From Lutibacter sp. Hel_I_33_5 (GTDB lineage: Bacteria > Bacteroidota > Bacteroidia > Flavobacteriales > Flavobacteriaceae), in assembly GCF_007827455.1 (NCBI RefSeq), contig NZ_VISM01000001.1, positions 2,847,001 to 2,911,000 of the forward strand: 64,000 nucleotides of DNA, in the 5' to 3' direction. A model generated the notes under the pieces. It saw nothing but the letters and a program-made list of their open reading frames with translations. It did not search any database and had not been told where the DNA came from. Within the stretch, counting starts at the first letter, position 1. Each line of letters starts with the position of its first letter. The position numbers and the translations under genes are program-made. Below are positions 39,047 to 47,386 of this stretch, piece by piece.

Positions 39047-40213
39047 ATGAGCGATTATCATTTTGAAACGGATGCAATTAGAAATCAAACAGAAAGATCA
39101 CAATTTTCTGAGCATTCTACACCTTTATATTTAACTTCAAGTTTTGTTTTTGATGATGCTGAAGAAATGAGAGCTTCTTTTGCAGAAGAAAAGCAGCGAA
39201 ATTTATACAGTAGATTTTCAAATCCCAATACAACAGAATTTGTAGATAAAATTGTAAAAATGGAAGGTGCTGAAGCTGGTTATGCTTTTGCAACGGGTAT
39301 GTCTGCTGTTTTTTCAACATTTGGTGCGTTGTTAAACGCAGGAGATCATATTGTTTCATGTCGTTCTGTATTTGGATCTACACATTCTATGTTTACCAAA
39401 TATTTACCTAAATGGAATATTGAGACTAGCTATTTTAAAATCAATGAAACTGAGAAAATTGAAAGTTTAATTCAGCCGAATACTAAGGTTTTATATGCAG
39501 AAACACCAACGAATCCAGGAGTTGATATCATAGATTTAGAGTTGTTAGGTGAAATTGCAAAAAAACATAATTTATTATTAATAATAGATAATTGTTTTGC
39601 AACACCTTATTTACAAAATCCTATAAAATTTGGAGCTGATTTGGTTATTCATTCAGCAACTAAATTAATTGATGGTCAAGGAAGAGTTCTTGGAGGCGTT
39701 ACAGTTGGTAGTGAAGATTTGATAAGAGAAATTTATTTATTCTCTAGAAATACTGGGCCAGCAATGTCGCCATTTAATGCATGGGTTTTGTCTAAAAGTT
39801 TAGAAACGTTATCAATTAGAGTAGAAAAGCATTGTGAAAATGCGATGAAAGTAGCTGAATTTTTAGAAGACAATGCAACTGTAAATTTTGTAAAATATCC
39901 GTTTTTAAAATCGCATCCTCAATATGAAGTAGCAAAGAAACAAATGCGTTTAGGAGGTAATATTGTTGCTTTCGAAATAAAAGGAGGTATTGAAGCTGGA
40001 CGTGCTTTTTTAAATAAAATTAAGATGTGTTCTTTATCAGCAAATCTAGGAGATACAAGAAGTATTGTTACGCATCCTGCATCTACAACGCATGCAAGTT
40101 TATCTGAAGAAGATAGATTAGAAGTTGGAATTACAGATGGTTTGGTTAGAGTTTCTGTAGGTTTAGAACATGTAGATGATATTATTGCAGATTTAAAACA
40201 GGCTTTACAATAG
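39047..40213 (+). CDS. metZ: O-succinylhomoserine sulfhydrylase / trans-sulfuration PLP enzyme (MetZ-like)
   Basis: This 388-residue Cys/Met metabolism PLP enzyme has the PLP lysine in H-S-A-T-K-L-I-D-G-Q-G-R (Lys206), S-R-F-S-N-P-N near 56 and D-T-R-S-I-V-T-H-P near 340. The I-D-G-Q-G-R after the lysine is typical of MetZ-type enzymes, which use activated homoserine and sulfide directly. A cystathionine synthase or lyase role cannot be excluded. It is a second, clearly different enzyme from the first gene of the operon, so the two may prefer different acyl-homoserines or sulfur donors. It is followed 27 nt later by the Rrf2 regulator, which has its own -7 box. Confidence 0.82.
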   Translation: MSDYHFETDAIRNQTERSQFSEHSTPLYLTSSFVFDDAEEMRASFAEEKQRNLYSRFSNPNTTEFVDKIVKMEGAEAGYAFATGMSAVFSTFGALLNAGDHIVSCRSVFGSTHSMFTKYLPKWNIETSYFKINETEKIESLIQPNTKVLYAETPTNPGVDIIDLELLGEIAKKHNLLLIIDNCFATPYLQNPIKFGADLVIHSATKLIDGQGRVLGGVTVGSEDLIREIYLFSRNTGPAMSPFNAWVLSKSLETLSIRVEKHCENAMKVAEFLEDNATVNFVKYPFLKSHPQYEVAKKQMRLGGNIVAFEIKGGIEAGRAFLNKIKMCSLSANLGDTRSIVTHPASTTHASLSEEDRLEVGITDGLVRVSVGLEHVDDIIADLKQALQ

Positions 40214-40226
40214 TTTTTTATTTGAG

Positions 40227-40234
40227 TATATTTG
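40227..40234 (+). promoter_or_regulatory. -7 promoter element (TATATTTG) of the Rrf2 gene
   Basis: TATATTTG matches TAnnTTTG and ends six bases before ATG 40241, so the message would be almost leaderless. The -33 position has TTT rather than TTG. Confidence 0.5.
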
Positions 40235-40240
40235 TAGAAT

Positions 40241-40654
40241 ATGCTTTCTAAAAAAACAAAATACGGAATTAAAGCGCTTACTTATTTAGCAAGACAGGAA
40301 GATAGAAATCCTGTGCAAATTGCTACAATTTCTAAGAGCGAAAATATTTCTTTAAAATTTCTAGAAAGTATTTTGTTAACGCTTCGAAAAAATGGTTTTT
40401 TAGGTTCTAAAAAAGGAAAGGGTGGTGGATATTACCTCCTAAAAGAACCTTCAGAAATCAAAATGACTTCAGTTATGCGTGTTCTTGAAGGTCCAATAGC
40501 TATGGTGCCTTGCGTTAGTTTAAATTTCTATGAAAAGTGTGATGATTGTCCTGATGAAAACCTTTGTGCTGTCCATAAATTAATGATTCAGGTTAGAGAC
40601 AATACGCTAGAAATTTTCAGAAATACTTCGTTAGCAGATTTGTGTAATTGCTAA
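40241..40654 (+). CDS. Rrf2 family transcriptional regulator (CymR/IscR-like), probable sulfur regulator
   Basis: This 137-residue Rrf2 winged-helix protein has Y-G-I-K-A-L near residue 8 and the typical K-K-G-K-G-G-G-Y wing at about 57-64. It carries four cysteines in the dimer/cluster region (C91, C100, C103, C109) plus C135 and C137, so Fe-S binding is possible though spacing differs from IscR. Family members such as CymR control cysteine metabolism and sense the cysteine synthase complex. It sits directly upstream of, and in the same direction as, the sulfate assimilation/cysteine operon. That operon's promoter contains a 23-bp palindrome (40794-40816), the natural candidate target. The role is inference from family and position. 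Confidence 0.85.
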   Translation: MLSKKTKYGIKALTYLARQEDRNPVQIATISKSENISLKFLESILLTLRKNGFLGSKKGKGGGYYLLKEPSEIKMTSVMRVLEGPIAMVPCVSLNFYEKCDDCPDENLCAVHKLMIQVRDNTLEIFRNTSLADLCNC

Positions 40655-40783
40655 TACAATAAGTCAATTCTTAACTTAATTCAATATTCTTAATATTTTA
40701 CATAAAAATTTATTAATCTACTAAATCTATAGGATTTAACGAATTATTCACTTTCATTCTTATTTTTATTAATAAAAATGCAT

Positions 40784-40791
40784 TATGTTTG
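40784..40791 (+). promoter_or_regulatory. -7 promoter element (TATGTTTG) of the cysteine operon
   Basis: TATGTTTG matches TAnnTTTG; the -33 position lacks a clear TTG, as expected for an activated or weak promoter. The predicted start near 40797 falls inside the candidate operator. Confidence 0.5.
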
Positions 40792-40793
40792 CA

Positions 40794-40816
40794 TACTCTA
40801 TTGAATTAATAGGGTA
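40794..40816. promoter_or_regulatory. Candidate Rrf2 operator at the cysteine operon promoter
   Basis: TACTCTATT (40794-40802) and AATAGGGTA (40808-40816) are inverted repeats (8 of 9 positions) around GAATT. The site starts 3 nt after the -7 box and covers the predicted start, an ideal place for repression. No second copy was noticed in the window. Confidence 0.6.
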
Positions 40817-40835
40817 ATAAAAATGTTGAATTATT

Positions 40836-41099
40836 ATGATTTTAGATCAGGTGATTTTAAATAAAAAAGAAGCAAAAGGAAGTTTTGAGGATGATAAAAA
40901 TTCTGAGAAACCGATACGTAGCGTAGCAAAAGCATTGAGTTGGAGAATTGTAGGGACGCTAGATACGTTAGTGGTTTCATATTTTATCAGCGGAAAAATA
41001 GCATTAGCAGCTACCATAGCATCCGTAGATTTTTTAACAAAATTAGTGTTGTATTTCTTTCATGAAAGAGTTTGGAATACTATAAAATGGGGGAGATAA
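40836..41099 (+). CDS. DUF2061 small membrane protein
   Basis: The 87-residue protein has a polar N-terminus (about 1-30), then the DUF2061 signature: K-A-L-S-W-R-I-V-G-T-L-D-T near 33 and F-L-T-K-L-V-L-Y near 68, followed by H-E-R-V-W. Two hydrophobic helices (about 40-57 and 60-78) predict an inner membrane location. Function unknown. DUF2061 genes often accompany sulfate assimilation genes in Bacteroidota, as here, where its stop codon overlaps the cysH start (TAATG). A role in sulfate or sulfur compound transport, or as a partner, is possible but not shown. Confidence 0.82.
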   Translation: MILDQVILNKKEAKGSFEDDKNSEKPIRSVAKALSWRIVGTLDTLVVSYFISGKIALAATIASVDFLTKLVLYFFHERVWNTIKWGR

Positions 41100-41725
41100 T
41101 GAGTTTACAAGCAGAATTAAATTTAGAAGAATTAAACGAAGGATTAAAGAATTTAAATCCTAAACAAATAGTGGAATGGGTTTTTGAATTGAATAAAAAA
41201 ACCATCATCACAACTAATTTTAGACCTTATGAATCCGCCATTTTAGGACTGGTTTCTAAGGTGAATCCATCTACAAAAGTTATTTGGTGCGATACAGGTT
41301 ATAATACTCCGCAGACATATAAACATGCTGAAGAATTGATTGAAACATTAGAGTTGAACATCCATTTATATGTTCCAAAACAGTCTGTAGCACATAGAAA
41401 CATAGTGTTAGGATTGCCTTCTGTAGAGGATCCAAAACATGTAACGTTTACAGAGCAAGTAAAGTTAGAGCCATTTAAAAGAGCATTGGCAGAACATCAG
41501 CCAGAAGTATGGTTTACAAATTTAAGAAAAGGGCAAACTGCCTTTAGAAATAGCATTGATATTTTATCATTTAGTAAAGACGGAGTCTTAAAAGTAAGTC
41601 CATTTTACAATTATTCTGATGAACAATTAGATGCGTATTTAGAAGAAATTAATTTACCAAATGAGTTCAAATATTTTGATCCAACAAAGGTAGAAAGCAA
41701 CAGAGAGTGTGGTTTGCATATATAA
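41099..41725 (+). CDS. cysH: Phosphoadenylyl-sulfate (or adenylyl-sulfate) reductase
   Basis: This 208-residue cytoplasmic enzyme reduces activated sulfate to sulfite using thioredoxin. It has W-C-D-T-G near 64 and the catalytic R-E-C-G-L-H-I at the very C-terminus. The only two cysteines are those in these motifs, so the CC...CxxC set that binds [4Fe-4S] in APS-type reductases is absent, pointing to the PAPS type. ATG 41099 is preferred over an in-frame ATG at 41072, because it makes the common 1-nt overlap with the previous stop and fits the family N-terminus. No APS kinase gene is in the window. Confidence 0.9.
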   Translation: MSLQAELNLEELNEGLKNLNPKQIVEWVFELNKKTIITTNFRPYESAILGLVSKVNPSTKVIWCDTGYNTPQTYKHAEELIETLELNIHLYVPKQSVAHRNIVLGLPSVEDPKHVTFTEQVKLEPFKRALAEHQPEVWFTNLRKGQTAFRNSIDILSFSKDGVLKVSPFYNYSDEQLDAYLEEINLPNEFKYFDPTKVESNRECGLHI

Positions 41726-41730
41726 AAGAC

Positions 41731-42642
41731 ATGGTTATGAACACAAATACAATTAAAGTAGGCGCATTAGAAAGCGAAGCAATTTACATTTTTAGAGAAG
41801 TTGTTGCGCAGTTTGAGAATCCGGTATTGTTATTTTCAGGAGGAAAAGACAGTATTACTTTGGTAAGATTAGCTCAAAAAGCATTTTATCCAGGTAAGAT
41901 TCCATTTCCTTTAATGCATATTGATACAGGTCATAATTTTCCAGAAACGATTGAATTTAGAGATCGTTTGGTGAAAGAATTAGGCGTAAAATTGATTGTA
42001 AGAAACGTACAAGATAATATTGATAACGGACGTGTAAAGGAAGAGCAAGGTAAGTATGCAAGTAGAAATATGTTGCAAACAGAAACTTTGTTAGATGCTA
42101 TTGAAGAGTTTGGTTTTGATGCTTGTATTGGAGGAGCGAGAAGAGACGAAGAAAAAGCGAGAGCGAAAGAGCGTATTTTTTCAGTAAGAGATGATTTTGG
42201 TCAATGGGACGAAAAAAATCAACGTCCAGAATTGTTTGATATGTTAAATGGTAGAATTGATTTAGGTCAAAATGTACGTGTTTTTCCAATATCAAACTGG
42301 ACAGAATTAGATGTTTGGTCGTATATCAAAGCAGAAGATATTGAAATTCCATCGATCTATTTTGCGCATAAAAGAAAAACATTTTTTAGAGATGGATTAA
42401 TCTGGTCTGCGGATGATGAGATTGTATATAGAGATGAGGAAGAGGAAGTTGTAGAAAGAATGGTTCGATTTAGAACTGTAGGTGATATGAGTTGTACGGC
42501 AGCAGTTTTATCAACAGCAGTAGATATAGAAAAAGTAGTAGAAGAAATTAGAGATTCTTCAATTTCAGAAAGAGGAGCAAGAATTGATGATAAGCGTTCT
42601 GAAGCTGCAATGGAAAAAAGAAAACAACAAGGATATTTTTAA
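41731..42642 (+). CDS. cysD: Sulfate adenylyltransferase small subunit
   Basis: CysD is the PP-loop ATP pyrophosphatase subunit of ATP sulfurylase and makes APS from sulfate and ATP with CysN. The PP-loop S-G-G-K-D-S lies near residue 36, and the R-R-D-E-E-K-A-R-A-K-E-R motif and the C-terminal K-R-K-Q-Q-G-Y-F ending are standard. The length is 301-303 residues. Starts at 41731 and 41737 are both plausible; ATG 41707 would overlap cysH and adds non-conserved residues. It begins 5 nt after cysH and is followed 10 nt later by cysN. Confidence 0.93.
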   Translation: MVMNTNTIKVGALESEAIYIFREVVAQFENPVLLFSGGKDSITLVRLAQKAFYPGKIPFPLMHIDTGHNFPETIEFRDRLVKELGVKLIVRNVQDNIDNGRVKEEQGKYASRNMLQTETLLDAIEEFGFDACIGGARRDEEKARAKERIFSVRDDFGQWDEKNQRPELFDMLNGRIDLGQNVRVFPISNWTELDVWSYIKAEDIEIPSIYFAHKRKTFFRDGLIWSADDEIVYRDEEEEVVERMVRFRTVGDMSCTAAVLSTAVDIEKVVEEIRDSSISERGARIDDKRSEAAMEKRKQQGYF

Positions 42643-42652
42643 AGTTAAGAAG

Positions 42653-43900
42653 ATGAACGTACTAAAAATAGCAACAGCAGGAAGTGTAGATGACGGTAAA
42701 AGTACCTTGATTGGTAGAATTTTATACGATACAAAATCATTAACAGATGATAAGTTAGAGGCAATTGAAGAAAAAAGTAGACAACGTGGTTTTGACTATT
42801 TAGATTTTTCTTTAGCAACTGACGGATTAGTAGCGGAAAGAGAACAAGGGATTACAATTGATGTAGCTCATATTTATTTTTCTACACCAAAAACTAGTTT
42901 CATTATTGCAGATACGCCAGGTCACGTAGAATATACAAGAAATATGGTTACAGGAGCTTCAAATTCACAAGCTTCAATTGTTTTAGTTGATGCAAGAAAT
43001 GGAGTAGTAGAGCAAACATATCGTCACTTTTTTATCAATAATTTGTTGAGAGTAAAAAACGTAATTGTTGCTGTAAATAAAATGGATTTAGTTGATTTTT
43101 CTCAAGAAAAATTTAATCAAATTAAAGGAGAAATAGAATATCTTTCTTCTAAAAGCGAATATCAGAATCAGCAAATAACATTTATACCAATTTCTGCTTT
43201 ACAGGGAGATAATGTAGTTGATAAATCGGATAAAATGGATTGGTATCAAGGAGAAACACTATTGAATTATTTAGAAGGTTTAGAGCCAGAAGATGTTCAA
43301 GAACAGTCTCAAACGCGTTTTCCTGTACAGAATGTTATTCGCCCTAAAACAGAAGATTATCATGATTATAGAGGATATGCTGGAAAAATTTATGGAGGTG
43401 ATTTAACTGTTGGAGATGAAGTGACAGTTTTACCATCAGCAACAAAATCAAAAATAAAAAGTATTCAGTTTTTTGATAAAGAATATTTAAAAGCAAAAAG
43501 AGGAAGTTCTGTAAGCATCACTTTAGAAGATGATGTAAATGTAAGTAGAGGAGATATGTTAGTAAAGTCTGGCGAAGAACCAACAGTTACTAAGCAATTA
43601 GATGCTACTATTTGTTGGATGGATAAAGATCCTTTACAAGCGTCATCTAAATATTATATAAAACATGGTGTTAATGATGCGCAGGCAAAAATCATGAATT
43701 TATCGTCGATTATTCATACAGATTTTTCAGGAAAAACAGAAGATGTTTCTCAATTAACATTAAATCAAATTGGTGAAGTAAGCTTAAAGTTAAGCAAACA
43801 ATTATTTGTGGATAGTTATGAAAATAACAAAGCAAATGGCGCCTTTATTTTAATCAACCCAAAAACAAACACAACAGCAGGAGTAGGCTTTATTAAGTAA
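42653..43900 (+). CDS. cysN: Sulfate adenylyltransferase large subunit (GTPase)
   Basis: The 415-residue elongation-factor-like GTPase couples GTP hydrolysis to APS synthesis by CysD. G1 is G-S-V-D-D-G-K-S-T (about 10-18), with D-T-P-G-H near 90 and N-K-M-D near 145. The EF-Tu-like beta-barrel domains follow, and there is no C-terminal CysC (APS kinase) domain. An open frame extends upstream to 42584 inside cysD, but ATG 42653 fits the family start. It is shorter than the enterobacterial protein (about 475). Confidence 0.93.
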   Translation: MNVLKIATAGSVDDGKSTLIGRILYDTKSLTDDKLEAIEEKSRQRGFDYLDFSLATDGLVAEREQGITIDVAHIYFSTPKTSFIIADTPGHVEYTRNMVTGASNSQASIVLVDARNGVVEQTYRHFFINNLLRVKNVIVAVNKMDLVDFSQEKFNQIKGEIEYLSSKSEYQNQQITFIPISALQGDNVVDKSDKMDWYQGETLLNYLEGLEPEDVQEQSQTRFPVQNVIRPKTEDYHDYRGYAGKIYGGDLTVGDEVTVLPSATKSKIKSIQFFDKEYLKAKRGSSVSITLEDDVNVSRGDMLVKSGEEPTVTKQLDATICWMDKDPLQASSKYYIKHGVNDAQAKIMNLSSIIHTDFSGKTEDVSQLTLNQIGEVSLKLSKQLFVDSYENNKANGAFILINPKTNTTAGVGFIK

Positions 43901-43923
43901 GTTACTGTTAAAAAGATAAGAGT

Positions 43924-46026
43924 ATGCAAAGTTTTAGAACAGAAATAGAAAACCCAGTTGTAGAAAAAGATATTATAGAATTAGCAGATAAAATTGCAAA
44001 GTTCAATAATTTACAAATCGACGAAGAAAAATTTAGAAGTCTACGTTTAGCTAGAGGTGTTTACGGTCAGCGTCAAGCAGGCGTTCAAATGATTCGTATA
44101 AAATTACCATATGGTAAAGTTAAGAGTAATCAATTAAGAAGAATTTCTGAAGTTTCGGACGAATATTCTAGAGGAAGATTACATATTACAACGCGTCAAG
44201 ATATTCAAATTCATTACGTAGATTTAAATAGAACTCCAGAATTATGGGCAGAATTAGAGCGTGATGATGTTACCTTACGTGAAGCTTGTGGTAATGTTGT
44301 TAGAAATGTAACAGCATCAGAAACTGCAGGAATTGATGTAAACGAACCTTTTGATGTTTCTCCGTATGCAGATGCATTGTATAAATTCTTTTTACGTAAT
44401 CCAATCTGTCAAGAAATGGGGCGTAAGTTTAAAGTTTCTTTTTCTTCTACGGATGAAGATACAGGTTTGTCTTATTTACATGATTTAGGATATATTGCTA
44501 AAATTCAAGATGGTGTTAGAGGTTTTAAAGTGATGGTAGCTGGTGGATTAGGTTCTCAACCTAGACATGCAGAAGTGTTATATGATTTTTTACCTTCTGA
44601 TAAAATTATTCCAGTAATGGAAAGAGTTTTAAGAATTTTTGATCGTTTTGGTGAGCGTAAAAGTAGAGCGAAAGCAAGAATGAAATTCTTATTAAAAGAT
44701 ATCGGTTTAGAAGCTTTTAGAGAATTAATTGAACAAGAACAAAATGCAATAGAACTTAAAACAGTTGCTATTGATGCAGATTCTTATGTGCCATCTACTC
44801 CAGTTTCTGTAGATACGCCAAAAGTAGAAATTAAAGATCAAGCAGCATTTAATTTATGGAAATCAACCAATTTAATTCCACAAAAACAAGAAGGTTTTTA
44901 TGGAATCGGAATTAAGGTTTTATTAGGAGATTTTTATACAGATAAAGCACGTTTATTAGCAGATTTAGTAGAAAAATATGCAGCAGGTGAAATTCGTTTA
45001 ACATTACGTCAAAATATTGTTATACCGTTTGTTAAAGAAGATTTGATTCCGTATTTCTATCAAGAATTAGAAAAATTAGGTTTTGTAGAAGCTGGATATA
45101 ATAAAGCAGTAGATATTACAGCGTGTCCAGGAACAGATACATGTAATTTAGGGATAGCAAGTAGTACAGGAATCGCAGAGGAATTAGAAAGAATGATTGC
45201 TGCTGAATATCCTCAATATTTAGAAAATCAAGATTTAGTTATTAAGATTAGTGGATGTATGAATGCTTGTGGACAACACAATATGGCAAACATAGGTTTT
45301 CAAGGGATGACAGTAAGAACTCCAGAAAAATTAGTTGCACCAGCTTTACAAGTTTTATTAGGCGGTGGTAATTTGGGTGATGGAAATGGAATTTTTGCTG
45401 ATAAAGTTGTGAAAGTACCTGCTAGAAGAGGGCCAGAAGCTTTACGTAGAATTTTAAATGATTTTGAAGCCAACGCAAACGGAAAACAATTTGTTGACTA
45501 TTATAAAGAAAAAGGTGAGAAATATTTTTATGATTTTTTAAACGATTTACAAGATGTTTCTAATTTAACTCAAGAAGATTTTATTGATTGGGGAGAAGAA
45601 GAAAAATATGTAAAAGAAATCGGAATTGGAGAATGTGCAGGTGTTGTTATTGATTTAATTGCAACATTATTCTTGGAAAGTGAAGAAAAAATAGACAATG
45701 CAAAAGAAGCTTTTGAAAACGGAGTGTATTCTGGAGCAATTTATTACGCATATCAATCTATAGTGAATTCTGCGAAAGCATCATTATTAGCAGAAAATAA
45801 GAAAACTAATACACACGCTAGTATTATTTCTCAATTTGATGAATTATTTGTTTCATCTGGGAAAATAGATTTAGGAGCTTCTTTTTCTGATGTGATTTAT
45901 CAGATAAACAAGTATGCTCCAACTGCAGAATTTGCAGAGAAATATATAAAAGATGCAAATGTATTTTTACAAAAAGTAAGAGCGTGTAGAGAAGCTGAAA
46001 CAGCTGTTGTAGAAAAAACGATATAA
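43924..46026 (+). CDS. Siroheme-dependent sulfite reductase with C-terminal HEPN-like domain
   Basis: The 700-residue protein combines a ferredoxin-type nitrite/sulfite reductase core (about 1-560) with an added helical domain. Siroheme/[4Fe-4S] ligands are clear: C401-P-G-T-D-T-C407 and C445-M-N-A-C449, with two ferredoxin-like half domains. From about 591 to 692 the sequence looks like a HEPN domain (A-x-x-x-x-N-G-x-Y-x-x-A-I-Y-Y-A-Y, then A-K-A-S-L-L and T-H-A-S-I-I). It lacks the R-x4-6-H motif of HEPN nucleases. Position in the cysteine operon says the substrate is sulfite. Electrons likely come from the ferredoxin reductase and ferredoxin encoded a few genes downstream. The stop overlaps the next start. 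Confidence 0.88.
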   Translation: MQSFRTEIENPVVEKDIIELADKIAKFNNLQIDEEKFRSLRLARGVYGQRQAGVQMIRIKLPYGKVKSNQLRRISEVSDEYSRGRLHITTRQDIQIHYVDLNRTPELWAELERDDVTLREACGNVVRNVTASETAGIDVNEPFDVSPYADALYKFFLRNPICQEMGRKFKVSFSSTDEDTGLSYLHDLGYIAKIQDGVRGFKVMVAGGLGSQPRHAEVLYDFLPSDKIIPVMERVLRIFDRFGERKSRAKARMKFLLKDIGLEAFRELIEQEQNAIELKTVAIDADSYVPSTPVSVDTPKVEIKDQAAFNLWKSTNLIPQKQEGFYGIGIKVLLGDFYTDKARLLADLVEKYAAGEIRLTLRQNIVIPFVKEDLIPYFYQELEKLGFVEAGYNKAVDITACPGTDTCNLGIASSTGIAEELERMIAAEYPQYLENQDLVIKISGCMNACGQHNMANIGFQGMTVRTPEKLVAPALQVLLGGGNLGDGNGIFADKVVKVPARRGPEALRRILNDFEANANGKQFVDYYKEKGEKYFYDFLNDLQDVSNLTQEDFIDWGEEEKYVKEIGIGECAGVVIDLIATLFLESEEKIDNAKEAFENGVYSGAIYYAYQSIVNSAKASLLAENKKTNTHASIISQFDELFVSSGKIDLGASFSDVIYQINKYAPTAEFAEKYIKDANVFLQKVRACREAETAVVEKTI

Positions 46027-46799
46027 TGATGAATTTAAATAAGCCAAAATTAACCATTGTTGGTGCAGGACCAGGAGATGTTGAGTTAATTACTTTAAAA
46101 GCGATTAATGCTTTAAGAGCTGCTGATGTGGTTTTATATGATGCTTTGGTAAATGATGAACTTTTAGGGTATGTAAATCCAGACGCAGAAATCATTTTTG
46201 TAGGAAAAAGAAGAGGTTGTTATAAATATCAACAAGAACAAATTAACGAATTAATAGTTGCAAGAGGTCATTCTCATGGGCATGTTATCAGGTTAAAAGG
46301 AGGAGATCCATTTATATTTGGTAGAGGTGCAGAAGAAATGGAGTATGCAGCAAAATATGGTTTAGAAGTATCGGTAGTTCCAGGAATTTCGTCTTCATTA
46401 TCAGTTCCAGCTTATCAAAATATTCCGCTAACCAAACGAGGTATTTCAGAAAGCTTTTGGGTAATTACCGGTACAACTAAACAACATAAAATTTCTAGTG
46501 ATGTTGCTATGGCAGCAAAAACAAATGCAACTGTTGTGATATTAATGGGAATGGGGAAATTATCTCAGATTGTTGAGATATTTAAAGGTGAAGGAAAAGA
46601 AGATTTACCTGTCGCAATTATTCAGAATGGAACTACTAAAGATGAAAAAGTAGGCATAGGAACTGTTTCTACGATAGAAAAAGTTGTTTATGAAAACGAG
46701 TTAAGCAATCCTGCAATTATTGTTTTAGGTGAAGTTGTAAATCATCGCGATGAATTACTTAAGGTACAAGAACAATATCAACAAGGTATTTTAGCGTAA
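46026..46799 (+). CDS. Uroporphyrinogen-III C-methyltransferase
   Basis: The 257-residue SAM-dependent enzyme (SUMT) makes precorrin-2, the first step to siroheme for the adjacent sulfite reductase. Signatures are V-G-A-G-P-G-D near 10, L-Y-D-A-L-V near 38, R-L-K-G-G-D-P-F-I-F-G-R-G near 89 and V-P-G-I-S-S near 117. ATG 46026 overlaps the previous stop by one base; a second ATG follows immediately at 46029. It is the stand-alone form, with the dehydrogenase/chelatase encoded by the next gene rather than fused as in CysG. Confidence 0.93.
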   Translation: MMNLNKPKLTIVGAGPGDVELITLKAINALRAADVVLYDALVNDELLGYVNPDAEIIFVGKRRGCYKYQQEQINELIVARGHSHGHVIRLKGGDPFIFGRGAEEMEYAAKYGLEVSVVPGISSSLSVPAYQNIPLTKRGISESFWVITGTTKQHKISSDVAMAAKTNATVVILMGMGKLSQIVEIFKGEGKEDLPVAIIQNGTTKDEKVGIGTVSTIEKVVYENELSNPAIIVLGEVVNHRDELLKVQEQYQQGILA

Positions 46800-46804
46800 A
46801 AAAG

Positions 46805-47383
46805 ATGGAGAGAAATAATTTATATCCAATTTTTTTAAAAACTAATAACCTTCAAGTTTTAATTGTAGGTGGTGGGTTTGTTGCTGAAGAAAAATTAACT
46901 TTCTTGTTAAAATCAAGTCCAGATGCTAACGTTACAATTATTTCTCCAATGTTTAGAGAAGGTACCATAGCTTTAGCAAAAAAAGGAAATGTAACACTTG
47001 TCAATAAAAAATATAAAAAACGCTATTTAAAAGGAAAGCATATTGTTGTAGCAACGACAGATATCCCAAAAGTAAACGAAACGGTATATGCACATTGTAG
47101 AAAGAAAAATATTTTAGTAAATGTTGCTGATAATCCACCATATTGTGATTTTTATATGGGAGGAATTGTAACCAAAGGAAATGTAAAAGTGGCAATTTCT
47201 ACAAACGGAAAATCGCCAACAACAGCAAAAAGATTACGTCAGTTTTTTGAGGAGGTAATTCCTGAAAATATTGATGATTTAGTGAAGAATTTAAACGAAT
47301 ATAGAAAAACCATCAAAGGAGACTTTGAGGAAAAAGTTGAAAAACTAAATGAATTTACGAAAAGTTTAGTTGAAAAAAAGTAG
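46805..47383 (+). CDS. Precorrin-2 dehydrogenase / sirohydrochlorin ferrochelatase
   Basis: The 192-residue protein corresponds to the Met8p/SirC/CysG N-terminal family, which oxidises precorrin-2 with NAD and can insert iron to give siroheme. It has N-L-Q-V-L-I-V-G-G-G-F-V-A near 15-27, N-V-A-D-N-P near 102 and I-S-T-N-G-K-S-P near 130. The chelatase function is not certain for the short forms. It lies 5 nt after the methyltransferase and 3 nt before the ferredoxin reductase. Confidence 0.9.
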   Translation: MERNNLYPIFLKTNNLQVLIVGGGFVAEEKLTFLLKSSPDANVTIISPMFREGTIALAKKGNVTLVNKKYKKRYLKGKHIVVATTDIPKVNETVYAHCRKKNILVNVADNPPYCDFYMGGIVTKGNVKVAISTNGKSPTTAKRLRQFFEEVIPENIDDLVKNLNEYRKTIKGDFEEKVEKLNEFTKSLVEKK

Positions 47384-47386
47384 ATT

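Noticed and set aside
45690..46000. HEPN toxin or RNase activity in the sulfite reductase tail
   Set aside because: The R-x4-6-H catalytic motif is not present and no nucleotidyltransferase antitoxin gene is adjacent; only a HEPN-like fold is suggested.
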